From contig NZ_VDRC01000001.1 of NCBI RefSeq assembly GCF_007667425.1, positions 1,518,595 to 1,582,594 on the forward strand: a stretch of 64,000 bases of DNA, given 5' to 3'. The translations under genes were made by a program, and so were the position numbers. Positions 16,743 through 25,010 of this stretch are shown here, in pieces; position 1 is the stretch's first letter; each line of letters begins with the position of its first letter. The DNA is from Microbacterium sp. 1.5R (GTDB lineage Bacteria > Actinomycetota > Actinomycetes > Actinomycetales > Microbacteriaceae). The notes below the pieces were generated by a model that made no database searches, had not been told where the DNA came from, and saw nothing but the letters and a program-made list of their open reading frames with translations.

Positions 16743-18092
16743 CTACGCCGCGATGTCGTAGCGAGCTCGCCCGCCGAGGCGCGGGGTGCGGGCCGGGTCG
16801 ACGTTCGCCGGCGGGATCAGCCACACGCGACCCGCGACGCCTATGCCGTCGATACGGATGTCCCATCCGTTGTCGTGGATCCGATGATGACACGACTCGC
16901 AGAGCAGCACCCCGTTGCGGAGGTCGGTCGGGCCGGCATCTCGCTGCCACCACCGGACGTGATGGGCCTTCGTCATCTGAGGCGGGAGTCCGCACATCGC
17001 GCATCCGCCGTCGCGTTCGACGAGCGCCAGGCGCTGAGCTCGGGTGAAGAGTCGCTTCTCCCGCCCCCAGTCCAGGATTTCCCCGTCCGATCCGAGGACC
17101 GCCGGGATCACACCCCCACTCGCCGCCATCCGCCGGCACGTGCTGACGCTCACGGGGCGTTCGGTGCCGTCGATCATGGCGACGCCCGAGCCTGCCGTGA
17201 GGTCGTCGAGCGACACCCGCACGACGACCGTGGCCCCGGTCGCCGGCATCCCGCCGTTGTCGCAGCCGGTGGCATGCTCGCAGATCGTCGTCAGCGCATC
17301 GGCCTGGATCATCGCGACGGTGCGGCGGTCGGCATCGGGAGCCGTAGGCTCAGGTGCCTGCGCGCGGGCCTGGAACGTCGCTCCGACGTAGGCCTGGATC
17401 GCCGCCTCGATGGGTGCCCCCGAGGCGATGTCGGTCTGCAGAGTGAGGTGCAGCGATCCGTCGCGCTCGAACATCGTCAGTGACCGCTGTGACCTCGCCT
17501 GCTCTTCGCGCGGCGCCACGCCGTCGGGGTCGAGCCACGCCTCCGCGCGAGCGACCAGCTTGCGCACATCGTCGAGCGACAGCCCTCTCGCCCGCTCGAC
17601 CAGAATCCCCTCGGCCTCGCCGACCCGCGCGATGCCGACGGTGAGTCGCGCACGATCGAGCAGAGCGACGACGACCGCCGCGGCTGCCGCGCTCAGCTCA
17701 CCCGCGGCGAGCGCTCGCCGCACGGACGGGTACCGCGGCGGCAGCGCCTCGCCGAGGAGGTTCGCCCGAGGTGCTGTCGCCTTCCCGAGTTTCACGAGTC
17801 GAGCCGCGTCGCCTGTCGATCCGCCGGTGGTGGCGGCGATCATCGTCGCGGGGTTGCGGAATCCCTGCTGCTTCGCCAGTCCCTCGGGCCCCAGCTGGGG
17901 CCGCGATTCGCGGGCGATGCCTGCTGCGATCTCTGCATGGATCCCATCGAGCCTGCGCTGCACCACGCCGACGGCCGCGTGCGCGGCGAGCAGCTGCGCG
18001 CGAGAAAGTTCAGCGCCGTCACCGGCATCCGCCCACGCCTCGTCGAGGCGCGTGAAGGCCTCGAGGAGAGGGGCGAGATGCGAGCTGGTCAT
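16743..18092 (-). CDS. DUF222 / HNH endonuclease (13E12-type)
   Basis: 449 residues. An N-terminal helical DUF222 region (about 5-330) is followed by a C-terminal HNH nuclease motif (about 375-425). The HNH part has zinc ligands CAMC and CESC and the catalytic KAHHVRWWQRD. Such genes are multicopy in actinobacteria; their natural substrate is unknown. In mycobacteria several relatives (13E12 family) are LexA-controlled, and an SOS-like box lies in this promoter. It has no phage or integrase neighbours. Confidence 0.92.
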   Translation of the reverse strand: MTSSHLAPLLEAFTRLDEAWADAGDGAELSRAQLLAAHAAVGVVQRRLDGIHAEIAAGIARESRPQLGPEGLAKQQGFRNPATMIAATTGGSTGDAARLVKLGKATAPRANLLGEALPPRYPSVRRALAAGELSAAAAAVVVALLDRARLTVGIARVGEAEGILVERARGLSLDDVRKLVARAEAWLDPDGVAPREEQARSQRSLTMFERDGSLHLTLQTDIASGAPIEAAIQAYVGATFQARAQAPEPTAPDADRRTVAMIQADALTTICEHATGCDNGGMPATGATVVVRVSLDDLTAGSGVAMIDGTERPVSVSTCRRMAASGGVIPAVLGSDGEILDWGREKRLFTRAQRLALVERDGGCAMCGLPPQMTKAHHVRWWQRDAGPTDLRNGVLLCESCHHRIHDNGWDIRIDGIGVAGRVWLIPPANVDPARTPRLGGRARYDIAA

Positions 18093-18102
18093 GCCCTCAG
18101 TT

Positions 18103-18118
18103 TAGTACATTTGTTCGA
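18103..18118 (-). promoter_or_regulatory. SOS (LexA)-like box and promoter of the DUF222-HNH gene
   Basis: The 16 bases match the actinobacterial LexA consensus TCGAACATATGTTCGA at 13 positions. On the minus strand GAAC-AAAT-GTAC sits in the spacer and overlaps a -10 TACTAA (18107-18102), with CTGACG at -35 spacing. The start codon is only about 10 bases beyond, so the message would be nearly leaderless. Confidence 0.6.
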
Positions 18119-18202
18119 ATCAGCGTCAGAATCCCGGCATGCGATCACGGATCGCCGCCCGCGATCCCCCTCTGCATCCAGCCCCCTCGGCCACCTCCAC
18201 GA

Positions 18203-18955
18203 TCACTTCCCGTGATCGTCGCTCCGCAACCACTCGTCGAAGGCGACCCACCCCTGCACGGCATCCGCTCCGCCGCGCAGCCAGCCGGACGCGAGGCCGC
18301 GGCCGTACGCGCCGGGCAGCCGCACCTGCAGCACTCGCCGGCGCGAGCCGTCGAACGCGAGCTGTCGTCGTGCGACATCGGCGAGCACCTCGTCGCGGGG
18401 TCCGACGATGTCGGCGGCTCGCCCGACCGGGCCGCCCTCGGCCACGCGCACGAGATGCGCCCCGACCTCGCGCGCCGCCACCGGGCGCATGAGCAACGTC
18501 GGCATCAGCGCGACGGGACCCCCCATCCCCGAAAGGAGCTGCCCGGCGAACTCATGGAACTGCCCGGCCCGCGCGATCGTGAACGGCACGACACCCGAGG
18601 CCACGGCGCGCTCCTGCGCGAGCTTGCCCGCGAAGTAGGAGGCGTCGATGTCGTCGATGCCGACGATCGACAGCGCCACATGGTGCCGCACGCCGACCCG
18701 CCGCTCCGCGTCGAGCAGGTTCCGGGTCGCGGTCTCGAAGAACGCCTTCGCCTTCCGCGCCGACAGGGTCGTGCCGCTGTTCGAGGCGTCGATGACGGCA
18801 TCCGCTCCGTCGAGCGCCTCGACGAGACCGACTCCCGTCAGCACGTCCACCCCGCGTGACCGGGCGAGCACCACGACGTCGTGACCCGCCTCGGTCGCGG
18901 CGTTCACCACGTACCGACCGACCACTCCCGTTCCTCCGGCGACGGCGATCCTCAT
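18203..18955 (-). CDS. NAD(P)-binding (NmrA/atypical SDR) protein
   Basis: Rossmann-fold protein of 250 residues with the nucleotide motif GGTGVVGRYV at residues 7-16. It resembles the NmrA-like or atypical short-chain dehydrogenase group, which act as redox-sensing regulators or as reductases; there is no YxxxK catalytic motif. I place the start at 18955, where AGGAGG lies 6 bases upstream. The open frame extends 280 bases further but through a tandem repeat and is not credible coding. Function unassigned. Confidence 0.8.
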   Translation of the reverse strand: MRIAVAGGTGVVGRYVVNAATEAGHDVVVLARSRGVDVLTGVGLVEALDGADAVIDASNSGTTLSARKAKAFFETATRNLLDAERRVGVRHHVALSIVGIDDIDASYFAGKLAQERAVASGVVPFTIARAGQFHEFAGQLLSGMGGPVALMPTLLMRPVAAREVGAHLVRVAEGGPVGRAADIVGPRDEVLADVARRQLAFDGSRRRVLQVRLPGAYGRGLASGWLRGGADAVQGWVAFDEWLRSDDHGK

Positions 18956-19026
18956 CTGCATCCTCCTGCTGTGCGACGTGCGACTCCTCGGGCTCACATT
19001 CTCCCGCGCAGTCGCCCACCTGCGCG

Positions 19027-19131
19027 CACCCGACCACGCGCAGCCCCTCCCGCACACCCGACCACGCGCAGCCCCCTCCCGCACACCCGACCACGCGCAG
19101 CCCCCTCCCGCACACCCGACCACGCGCAGCC
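19027..19131. repeat. 29-bp tandem repeat, about 3.6 copies
   Basis: Copies at 19027-19054 (28 bases, one C short), 19055-19083, 19084-19112 and a partial copy from 19113. Each holds CACCCGACCACGCGCAGCC followed by a CCCTCCCGCA-like end. The array is intergenic, between the divergent NAD(P)-binding and GNAT genes. There are no unique spacers, so it is not CRISPR. Confidence 0.85.
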
Positions 19132-19251
19132 ACCCGACCCCCGCCAACACCCGACCGGTGAGCGCGCACGCCGGTCGCACCGGCATCCTGCTAGCGTCGT
19201 CCCTGCGCACCCGCAGACCCCCTGCGCACCGCACGCCCCGCAGGAGAACCG

Positions 19252-19812
19252 ATGAGCGACGCTCAGATCCGGGATGCCGAGACGGCCGACCTCGACGCCA
19301 TCACCGACATCCACAACCATGCCGTCGAGCACACCACGGCCATCTGGAACGAGAACGCCGTCGATGTCGCCGACCGCGCCGCCTGGCTGGCCGCACGGCG
19401 GGAGCGCGGATACCCGGTGATCGTCGCGGTCGACGAGACCGGCGTCGTCGGCTACGCCTCGTTCGGGGACTGGCGCCCGCACAGCGGCTACCGCCACACG
19501 GTCGAGCACTCCGTCTACGTCCGCGACGACCAGCAGGGTCGCGGCATCGGCAAGGCCCTCATGATCGAGCTCATCGATCGTGCCCGCCGCCTCGGCGTGC
19601 ACGTCATGGTCGCCGCGGTCGAGAGCGGCAACCTCGCATCGATCGTGCTGCACAAGCGCCTAGATTTCCTCCAGGTCGGACGGATGCCGCAGGTCGGCGC
19701 CAAGTTCGGACGCTGGCTCGACCTCACCTTCCTGCAGCTGATCCTCGACGAGCGCCCGTTCCCGCCGGAGTCGGCGCCGGAGCCGTCCGACACCGACGGA
19801 GCCGCCGAGTGA
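19252..19812 (+). CDS. GNAT-family N-acetyltransferase (phosphinothricin-acetyltransferase-like)
   Basis: Acetyl-CoA-dependent acetyltransferase of 186 residues. The acetyl-CoA loop DQQGRGIGKAL is at about 93-104, and YASFGDWRP/YRHTVEHSVYV match the Pat/YncA subgroup acting on small amino-acid-like amines such as phosphinothricin or methionine sulfoximine. A CAGGAGA ribosome site precedes the ATG. Its stop overlaps the GTG of pnuC, so the pair is cotranscribed; I see no functional reason for the pairing. Confidence 0.88.
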   Translation: MSDAQIRDAETADLDAITDIHNHAVEHTTAIWNENAVDVADRAAWLAARRERGYPVIVAVDETGVVGYASFGDWRPHSGYRHTVEHSVYVRDDQQGRGIGKALMIELIDRARRLGVHVMVAAVESGNLASIVLHKRLDFLQVGRMPQVGAKFGRWLDLTFLQLILDERPFPPESAPEPSDTDGAAE

Positions 19813-20540
19813 ACCCCCTCCTCTGGCTCGTCGACGTCTTCAATTCGCAGTGGGTGCTGCCGGGCGGTCAGGCGCTCCTCGTGCGCGAGGTCGTGGGCAA
19901 CGCGTTCGGGCTCGCGAGCGCGCTCGGCGGCATGCGCCGCAAGATCTGGGCGTGGCCGGTCGGCATCGTCGGCAACCTGCTGCTCCTGACCGTGTTCCTG
20001 GGGACGATCCTGAACCCCGACCATGAGCTGCCGCATCTGCTCGGCCAGGCCGGCCGTCAGGTCATGTTCATCGTCGTCGCGATCTACGGGTGGGTGCGCT
20101 GGAAGCGGGCGTCGAGCGACGACGGACGGGTCACCCCGCGCTGGGCGCCGAACAGCGCGCGTCTCGGACTCGTGCTCGTCCTCGTCATCGGCACGGTCGC
20201 GCTCACCCCGCTCTTCCGCGCGCTCGGCTCGTACGAACCGGTCTGGGCGGACGCGTGGACGTTCGTCGGCTCGCTGCTCGCCACCTATGGCATGGCGAAG
20301 GGCTGGACGGAGTTCTGGCTCATCTGGATCGCCGTCGACGTCGTCGGGGTGCCGCTGCTGTTCGCCGCCGGGTTCTACGCGACCGGGTTCATGTACGTGT
20401 TCTACGGCGTCTTCACGGCCGTCGGTTTCGTGGTCTGGTGCCGCGCGCAGGCGAACGCGAAACCGCAGGTCGAGACGCTGATGCCGGATCCGCGCCCGCA
20501 GACCGCTCCGGTCCGCACCCGTCAGCGCCGCCGTCGCTGA
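19809..20540 (+). CDS. pnuC: PnuC-type nicotinamide riboside transporter
   Basis: Membrane transporter of 243 residues with seven predicted helices and the family pattern NAFGLASALGG...WAWPVGIVGN near the N-terminus. It facilitates uptake of nicotinamide riboside (NMN in older naming) for NAD salvage. The GTG at 19809 overlaps the GNAT stop. The C-terminal 25 residues are Pro/Arg-rich and cytoplasmic. No NadR or kinase gene is adjacent. Confidence 0.88.
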   Translation: MNPLLWLVDVFNSQWVLPGGQALLVREVVGNAFGLASALGGMRRKIWAWPVGIVGNLLLLTVFLGTILNPDHELPHLLGQAGRQVMFIVVAIYGWVRWKRASSDDGRVTPRWAPNSARLGLVLVLVIGTVALTPLFRALGSYEPVWADAWTFVGSLLATYGMAKGWTEFWLIWIAVDVVGVPLLFAAGFYATGFMYVFYGVFTAVGFVVWCRAQANAKPQVETLMPDPRPQTAPVRTRQRRRR

Positions 20541-20595
20541 CCGCCGCCCCTGCTGCCGCTGCTGCTTCCGCTGCCGCTGCCGCTGACCGCCCGCC

Positions 20596-20660
20596 CGTTT
20601 CGAATCGCCCGGATCGCAGTTTCCACCCGGGTGAAGTTGCCAATCGCGCTACTCGAAACG
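20596..20660. repeat. Imperfect long palindrome related to the one at 2489
   Basis: A 65-base imperfect inverted repeat begins CGTTTCGAATCGC and ends CGCTACTCGAAACG, centred on the perfect 10-bp palindrome CACCCGGGTG (20624-20633). It lies 55 bases after pnuC and 67 before the monooxygenase gene. The outer word TTTCGAATCGC is shared with 2489-2551. A terminator or dispersed element is possible. Confidence 0.6.
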
Positions 20661-20727
20661 CCGTCGTTGTGACGGGATGTGTCGGCGACACTGGCTGAGA
20701 ACGGCCGGTCGCGGTTGCCTTGACGGC

Positions 20728-22107
20728 ATGACCCGTCAGATCCGCTTCAACGCCTTCGACATGAACTGCGTCGCCCACCAGTCGTCCGGGCTGTGGCGCC
20801 ACCCCGACGACCGCTCGCGGCAGTACAACACGATCTCGTACTGGACCGACCTGGCGAAGCTTCTCGAGAGCGCGACGTTCGACGGCATCTTCATCGCCGA
20901 CGTTCTCGGCACCTACGACGTGTACGGCGGCACGAACGAGGCCGCGATCCGCAACGGCGCGCAGGTACCCGTGAACGACCCGATCCTGTTGGTGAGCGCG
21001 ATGGCGGCCGTCACCGAGCACCTCGGCTTCGGCGTGACGGCGGGCACGGCGTTCGAGCATCCGTACCCGTTCGCGCGTCGCCTGAGCACGCTCGACCACC
21101 TCACCCAGGGCCGAGTCGGCTGGAACGTCGTGACCGGCTACCTGCCCAGCGCCGCGCGCAACATGGGTCAGGAGGACCAGCTCGCGCACGACGACCGCTA
21201 CGACCACGCCGACGAGTACGTCGAGGTGCTCTACAAGCTGTGGGAGGGGTCGTGGGAGGACGACGCGGTCGTCGAGGACCGCGAGCGCGGCATCTTCACA
21301 GACCCGTCGAAGGTGCACCCCATCGGCCACCAGGGGAAGCACTTCAGCGTCCCCGGCATCCACATCTCCGAACCGTCGCCGCAGCGCACTCCCGTGATCT
21401 ACCAGGCCGGCGCGAGCCCGCGCGGCGTGAAGTTCGCGGCCGAGAACGCGGAGGCGATCTTCGTCGCCGCCCCCTCGAAGGAGGTGCTCGCCGGCACCGT
21501 CAAGCGGATCCGCGATGCACTGGAGGATGCCGGACGCGACCGCTACGACGCCCGCATCTACACGCTGCTCACCGTGATCACCGCGGCGACGAGCGAGGAG
21601 GCGGCGGCCAAGCACGCCGAGTACCTGTCGTACGCCAGCCCCGAGGGCGCGCTCACGTTCATGTCGGGCTGGATGGGTGTCGACCTCTCGCAGTACGCCG
21701 AGGACGAGCCGGTCGGGAACGTCGAGTCGAACGCCATCCAGTCGGTGCTGCAGCACCTCAAGGAGGAGGCGGACCTCGGCCGCGAGTGGACCGTCGGCGA
21801 CTTCGGACGCCACAACGCGATCGGCGGCCTCGGCCCCACGGTCGTCGGCTCGGGCGAGGAGATCGCCGACGAGCTGCAGTCATGGGTCGACGAGACCGAC
21901 ATCGACGGCTTCAACCTCGCCTATGCGGTGACCCCCGGCACCTGGCAGGACGTCATCGAGCACGTCATCCCCGTGTTGCGCGAGCGCGGGCTCTACCCCG
22001 AGGAGTACACCCCGGGAACGCTGCGCCACAAGCTGCTCGGCAAAGGCGACCGGGTGCAGGACAGCCACCGCGCCGCTCGGTACCGGGTCGGAGCGCGGGT
22101 CGACTAG
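20728..22107 (+). CDS. FMN-dependent monooxygenase, NtaA/SnaA/DszA/DmoA family
   Basis: Bacterial luciferase-like (LLM) flavin monooxygenase of 459 residues, larger subunit of two-component systems that use reduced FMN from a separate reductase. Family segments FNAFDMN, DGIFIADVLGTYDVY, GRVGWNVVTGY and YQAGASPRG are present. Relatives oxidise nitrilotriacetate, dimethyl sulfide or dibenzothiophene sulfone; this substrate is unknown. No reductase gene is nearby. The ATG at 20728 lacks a good ribosome site, so the message may be leaderless or the start uncertain. A 361-base gap separates it from the ABC operon. Confidence 0.88.
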   Translation: MTRQIRFNAFDMNCVAHQSSGLWRHPDDRSRQYNTISYWTDLAKLLESATFDGIFIADVLGTYDVYGGTNEAAIRNGAQVPVNDPILLVSAMAAVTEHLGFGVTAGTAFEHPYPFARRLSTLDHLTQGRVGWNVVTGYLPSAARNMGQEDQLAHDDRYDHADEYVEVLYKLWEGSWEDDAVVEDRERGIFTDPSKVHPIGHQGKHFSVPGIHISEPSPQRTPVIYQAGASPRGVKFAAENAEAIFVAAPSKEVLAGTVKRIRDALEDAGRDRYDARIYTLLTVITAATSEEAAAKHAEYLSYASPEGALTFMSGWMGVDLSQYAEDEPVGNVESNAIQSVLQHLKEEADLGREWTVGDFGRHNAIGGLGPTVVGSGEEIADELQSWVDETDIDGFNLAYAVTPGTWQDVIEHVIPVLRERGLYPEEYTPGTLRHKLLGKGDRVQDSHRAARYRVGARVD

Positions 22108-22468
22108 AGAAGACCGCGCCCGGACCCGCGGGCGCACCCGTGCCGGGACCCGCACCCGCACCCGCACCCGCACCCGCGGGAGATCGAGAACACATCGGAA
22201 GCACCCGATTCGCGTGCGTGCGCCCTCTTTCGACGCCCGCAGGACGATAAATCCCTGGTCAGCGCCATTGGTTAAGCATTTCGTTATGTCGATCTGAGAA
22301 GTCGAACTTCACACTTATGTGCGGCGTGGACATAATCGTTCACGAAGGGTTCACCCACACCCGAGACCCCCTTCACCCCCGACGACAACGGAGCCGTCGA
22401 CGACGACTCTCCGTGTTTCGTGCCACCTCGAGCGAGGGCGCCCCTGCGCGCCTTGGAAGGACTTCGTC
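22108..22468. other. Intergenic region: hexamer repeat and promoter of the ABC/amidase operon
   Basis: No gene seen. The first third is GC-rich with a CCCGCA hexamer repeated about five times (22148-22177). From about 22240 the base composition becomes AT-richer, the likely promoter, with TTATGT/ACATAA half-sites. The remainder to 22468 is a probable leader. Confidence 0.6.
22284..22335. promoter_or_regulatory. Candidate LysR-type binding site
   Basis: TTATGT (22315-22320) and ACATAA (22330-22335) form an inverted repeat with a T-N11-A arrangement (T22318, A22330), the LysR-box rule. A third half-site TTATGT is at 22284. It lies in the AT-rich promoter region of the operon that contains a LysR gene. 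Confidence 0.45.
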
Positions 22469-24049
22469 ATGCCCGCTTCACAGCATTTCCGCCGTCACAG
22501 CAGCATCCAGGCCCGTTGGATCGGCGCCGTCGCCTTCGGCGCCGCATCCGTCCTCGTCCTCGCCGGTTGCGGCGGCTCAGGCGACGCCGGTGAGTCGGGG
22601 GGTGAGGGCGGGTCGCAGACCCTCGTCTTCGGCCTCTCCGCCGAGCCGGCGACCCCCATCACCGGCATGCAGCAGGGCGGTGCCGTGAACCAGCTGCTCA
22701 CCATGGTGCACCGCGGGCTCATGACGTACGACGAGACCGGCGCCGTCGTGCCGGGCGTCGCCGAGTCCGTCGACACCAGCGACCCGACCTCGTACGTGTT
22801 CACGCTGCGACCCGACCTGACGTTCCACGACGACACCCCGCTCACCGCCGACAACGTCAAGAACTCCCTCGACTACTACCGCGACCCCGCGAACGGCTCG
22901 CAGCTCGCCGCCGGCCTCAAGGACATCACCGACATCACCGCCGACGGCGACACGGTCACGATCGCACTCGCGCAGCCGAACACGGCGTTCCTGCAGTACC
23001 TCGCCCTGCCGTTCGCGGCGATCGTGCCCGACTCGTCGCTGAACGCCGATACCGCCAACTGGGTCGGCGCCGGCCCCTTCGAGATGACGAACCTCGATCA
23101 GGGCATCGGCCTCACGGTCGAGAAGAACGACGACTACTACGACGCCGACGAGGTGTCGCTCGACAGCATCGAGGTGAAGTTCTACCCCGATGGCGAGGCC
23201 CGGACGAACGCGCTGCTCAGCGGCGACGTCGACATGATCGAGTACGTGCCGTGGGAGAACTTCCAGCGGGTGTCGGATGCCGGGCTCACGGTCGACGCGC
23301 AGCAGGGACCGTTCCAGTACGTGCAGTTCAACGTCGAGGACGGCCCCTTCGCCGACCCCAAGGTGCGCCAGGCGGTCGCCTACGCGCTGAACCGCGAGAA
23401 CGCGGTGACCGCGGCGTTCCAGAGCAACGGCGCCCCGCTCGACGGCATCGTGATCCCGCAGGACGACGCCGCCTACGACCCGAAGGCCGCGGAGCTGTGG
23501 AGCTACGACCCCGAGAAGGCCAAGGAGCTGCTGGCGGATGCCGGGTACCCCGACGGGTTCTCGGCGACGCTGCTCGCGACCTCGCAGTACACGTTCCTGC
23601 AGGACAACGCCCTGTCGGTGCAGGAGGACCTGCGTGCGGTCGGCATCGACGTCACCCTCGACGCCCCCGACTGGTCGACCCGCGTCAGCAAGGGCAACGC
23701 CGGCGAGTACGACCTGGCCGTGTCGGGTGACGCCGGTGTGATCACCGATCCGTCGTACCTGCTCAACTGGGTCGTCGACAGCCGCAACTACAACGTCGGC
23801 TGGGGCTACTCGAACGAGACCCTGCGCGGCCTCATCGAAGACGGACTCCGCTCCGCGGACGACGACGCGGCGAAGAAGGAGATCTACGCCCAGGTCGCCG
23901 ACATCTGGGCGGAGGACGTGCCGTTCGCGTCGATCAACACCCGCGAGCAGGCGTACGCGTACAACGACAAGGTGAAGGGCTTCGAGACGCTGCCCGGGTT
24001 CCTCGTGTTCTACAGCTCGCTCAACCTCGCACACACCTCCGTGGAGTGA
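22469..24049 (+). CDS. ABC transporter substrate-binding lipoprotein, family 5 (peptide/opine type)
   Basis: Extracellular solute-binding protein family 5, 526 residues, lipobox LVLAGC (Cys34). The hallmark of the family, an MVHRGLMTYDETG-like entry followed by DLTFHDDTPLTADNVK, is clear. It feeds the two permeases downstream. The ATG at 22469 is preceded by GGAAGG at 8 bases; the open frame runs further upstream but without signal-peptide logic. Family 5 proteins bind peptides, nickel complexes, glutathione or opines; the neighbours (amidase, aldolase) suggest an amide-containing organic acid. Confidence 0.9.
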   Translation: MPASQHFRRHSSIQARWIGAVAFGAASVLVLAGCGGSGDAGESGGEGGSQTLVFGLSAEPATPITGMQQGGAVNQLLTMVHRGLMTYDETGAVVPGVAESVDTSDPTSYVFTLRPDLTFHDDTPLTADNVKNSLDYYRDPANGSQLAAGLKDITDITADGDTVTIALAQPNTAFLQYLALPFAAIVPDSSLNADTANWVGAGPFEMTNLDQGIGLTVEKNDDYYDADEVSLDSIEVKFYPDGEARTNALLSGDVDMIEYVPWENFQRVSDAGLTVDAQQGPFQYVQFNVEDGPFADPKVRQAVAYALNRENAVTAAFQSNGAPLDGIVIPQDDAAYDPKAAELWSYDPEKAKELLADAGYPDGFSATLLATSQYTFLQDNALSVQEDLRAVGIDVTLDAPDWSTRVSKGNAGEYDLAVSGDAGVITDPSYLLNWVVDSRNYNVGWGYSNETLRGLIEDGLRSADDDAAKKEIYAQVADIWAEDVPFASINTREQAYAYNDKVKGFETLPGFLVFYSSLNLAHTSVE

Positions 24050-24056
24050 CCCTGCC

Positions 24057-25010
24057 GTGATCCTCTTCATCGCGAAGCGGCTGGCGATGGGGGTGGGACT
24101 GGTCCTGCTGGTCCTCACCCTCATCTTCTCCGCACTGCAACTCGTTCCGGGCGACCCCGCCGTGCTGCTCCTCAGCACGGGCGACGGCGGGGCGCCCAGC
24201 CCGGAGGCCGTCGCGGCGCTCCGCGAGCAGCTCGGCCTCAACCAGCCGCTGCTCACCCAGTACCTGTCCTTCCTCTCCGGCGTCTTCACCGGCGACCTGG
24301 GCGAGTCGTTCCGCACCTCGCAGCCCGTGCTCGAAGCGATCGGCGCCCGCCTCCCCCGCACCCTCCTGCTCGTCGCCTACGCCACGATCCTCTCGATCGT
24401 GATCGGCGTCGCGATGGGCGCCCTCGCCGCCCGCCGGGGCGGCTGGGTCGACACGCTCGTCACGGCGCTGAGCTCGATCGGCGTGGCCCTTCCCGTGTTC
24501 GTGTTCGGCGCCGTGCTGATCCTCGTCTTCTCGATCACGCTGGGCCTCTTCCCGGCCGGCGGCTACATCGACCCGTCGAAGGACCTCTTCGGCGCGATCA
24601 AGAGCCTCACCCTCCCGGCGGTCTCGCTGGCGGTCGGCTTCGCGGCGCAGATCGCGCGCATGACGAGGTCGGCTGTGCTCGAGGTGCAGACCCAGGACTG
24701 GGTGCGCACCGCGAAGTCGATCGGCCTCGCCCCGATGACGGTGTTCCGCCGGCACGTGCTGCGCAACTCGCTGACCCCGGTGGTCACCGTCGTCGGCATC
24801 GGCTTCGGCACCCTGCTCGGCTCGACCGTGCTCGTAGAGCGGGTGTTCAACTACCCGGGCTTGTCGAGCCTCCTCGTCGACGGGGTCACGACGCGTGACT
24901 ACCCGGTCGTGCAGGGCGTCGTGATCGTGATCGCCATGCTCTTCATCGCGATCAACATCGTCGTCGACATCACCTACGGAATCCTCGACCCCCGAGTGAG
25001 GCGAGCATGA
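24057..25010 (+). CDS. ABC transporter permease (DppB/OppB-like)
   Basis: First permease of the peptide-type importer, 317 residues, six membrane helices. The N-terminal LVPGDPAVLLL, GDLGESFRTSQPV and C-terminal FNYPGLSSLLVDGV segments are diagnostic of DppB proteins. It starts with GTG 7 bases after the binding-protein stop, and its end overlaps the DppC-like start by 4 bases. Confidence 0.93.
   Translation: MILFIAKRLAMGVGLVLLVLTLIFSALQLVPGDPAVLLLSTGDGGAPSPEAVAALREQLGLNQPLLTQYLSFLSGVFTGDLGESFRTSQPVLEAIGARLPRTLLLVAYATILSIVIGVAMGALAARRGGWVDTLVTALSSIGVALPVFVFGAVLILVFSITLGLFPAGGYIDPSKDLFGAIKSLTLPAVSLAVGFAAQIARMTRSAVLEVQTQDWVRTAKSIGLAPMTVFRRHVLRNSLTPVVTVVGIGFGTLLGSTVLVERVFNYPGLSSLLVDGVTTRDYPVVQGVVIVIAMLFIAINIVVDITYGILDPRVRRA

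Noticed and set aside
16743..18092. Prophage or intron remnant
   Set aside because: DUF222-HNH genes are common standalone actinobacterial genes; no integrase, capsid or intron structure is adjacent.
18105..18130. tRNA T-loop suggested by TTGTTCGAATCAG
   Set aside because: No acceptor, D or anticodon stems can be built around it; it fits a LexA-like box better.
19027..19131. CRISPR array
   Set aside because: The units are contiguous with no unique spacers, and no cas gene is nearby.
18956..19234. N-terminal extension of the NAD(P)-binding protein
   Set aside because: The frame is open, but it is translated tandem repeat with Trp/Arg/Cys bias, and a good AGGAGG lies just before 18955.
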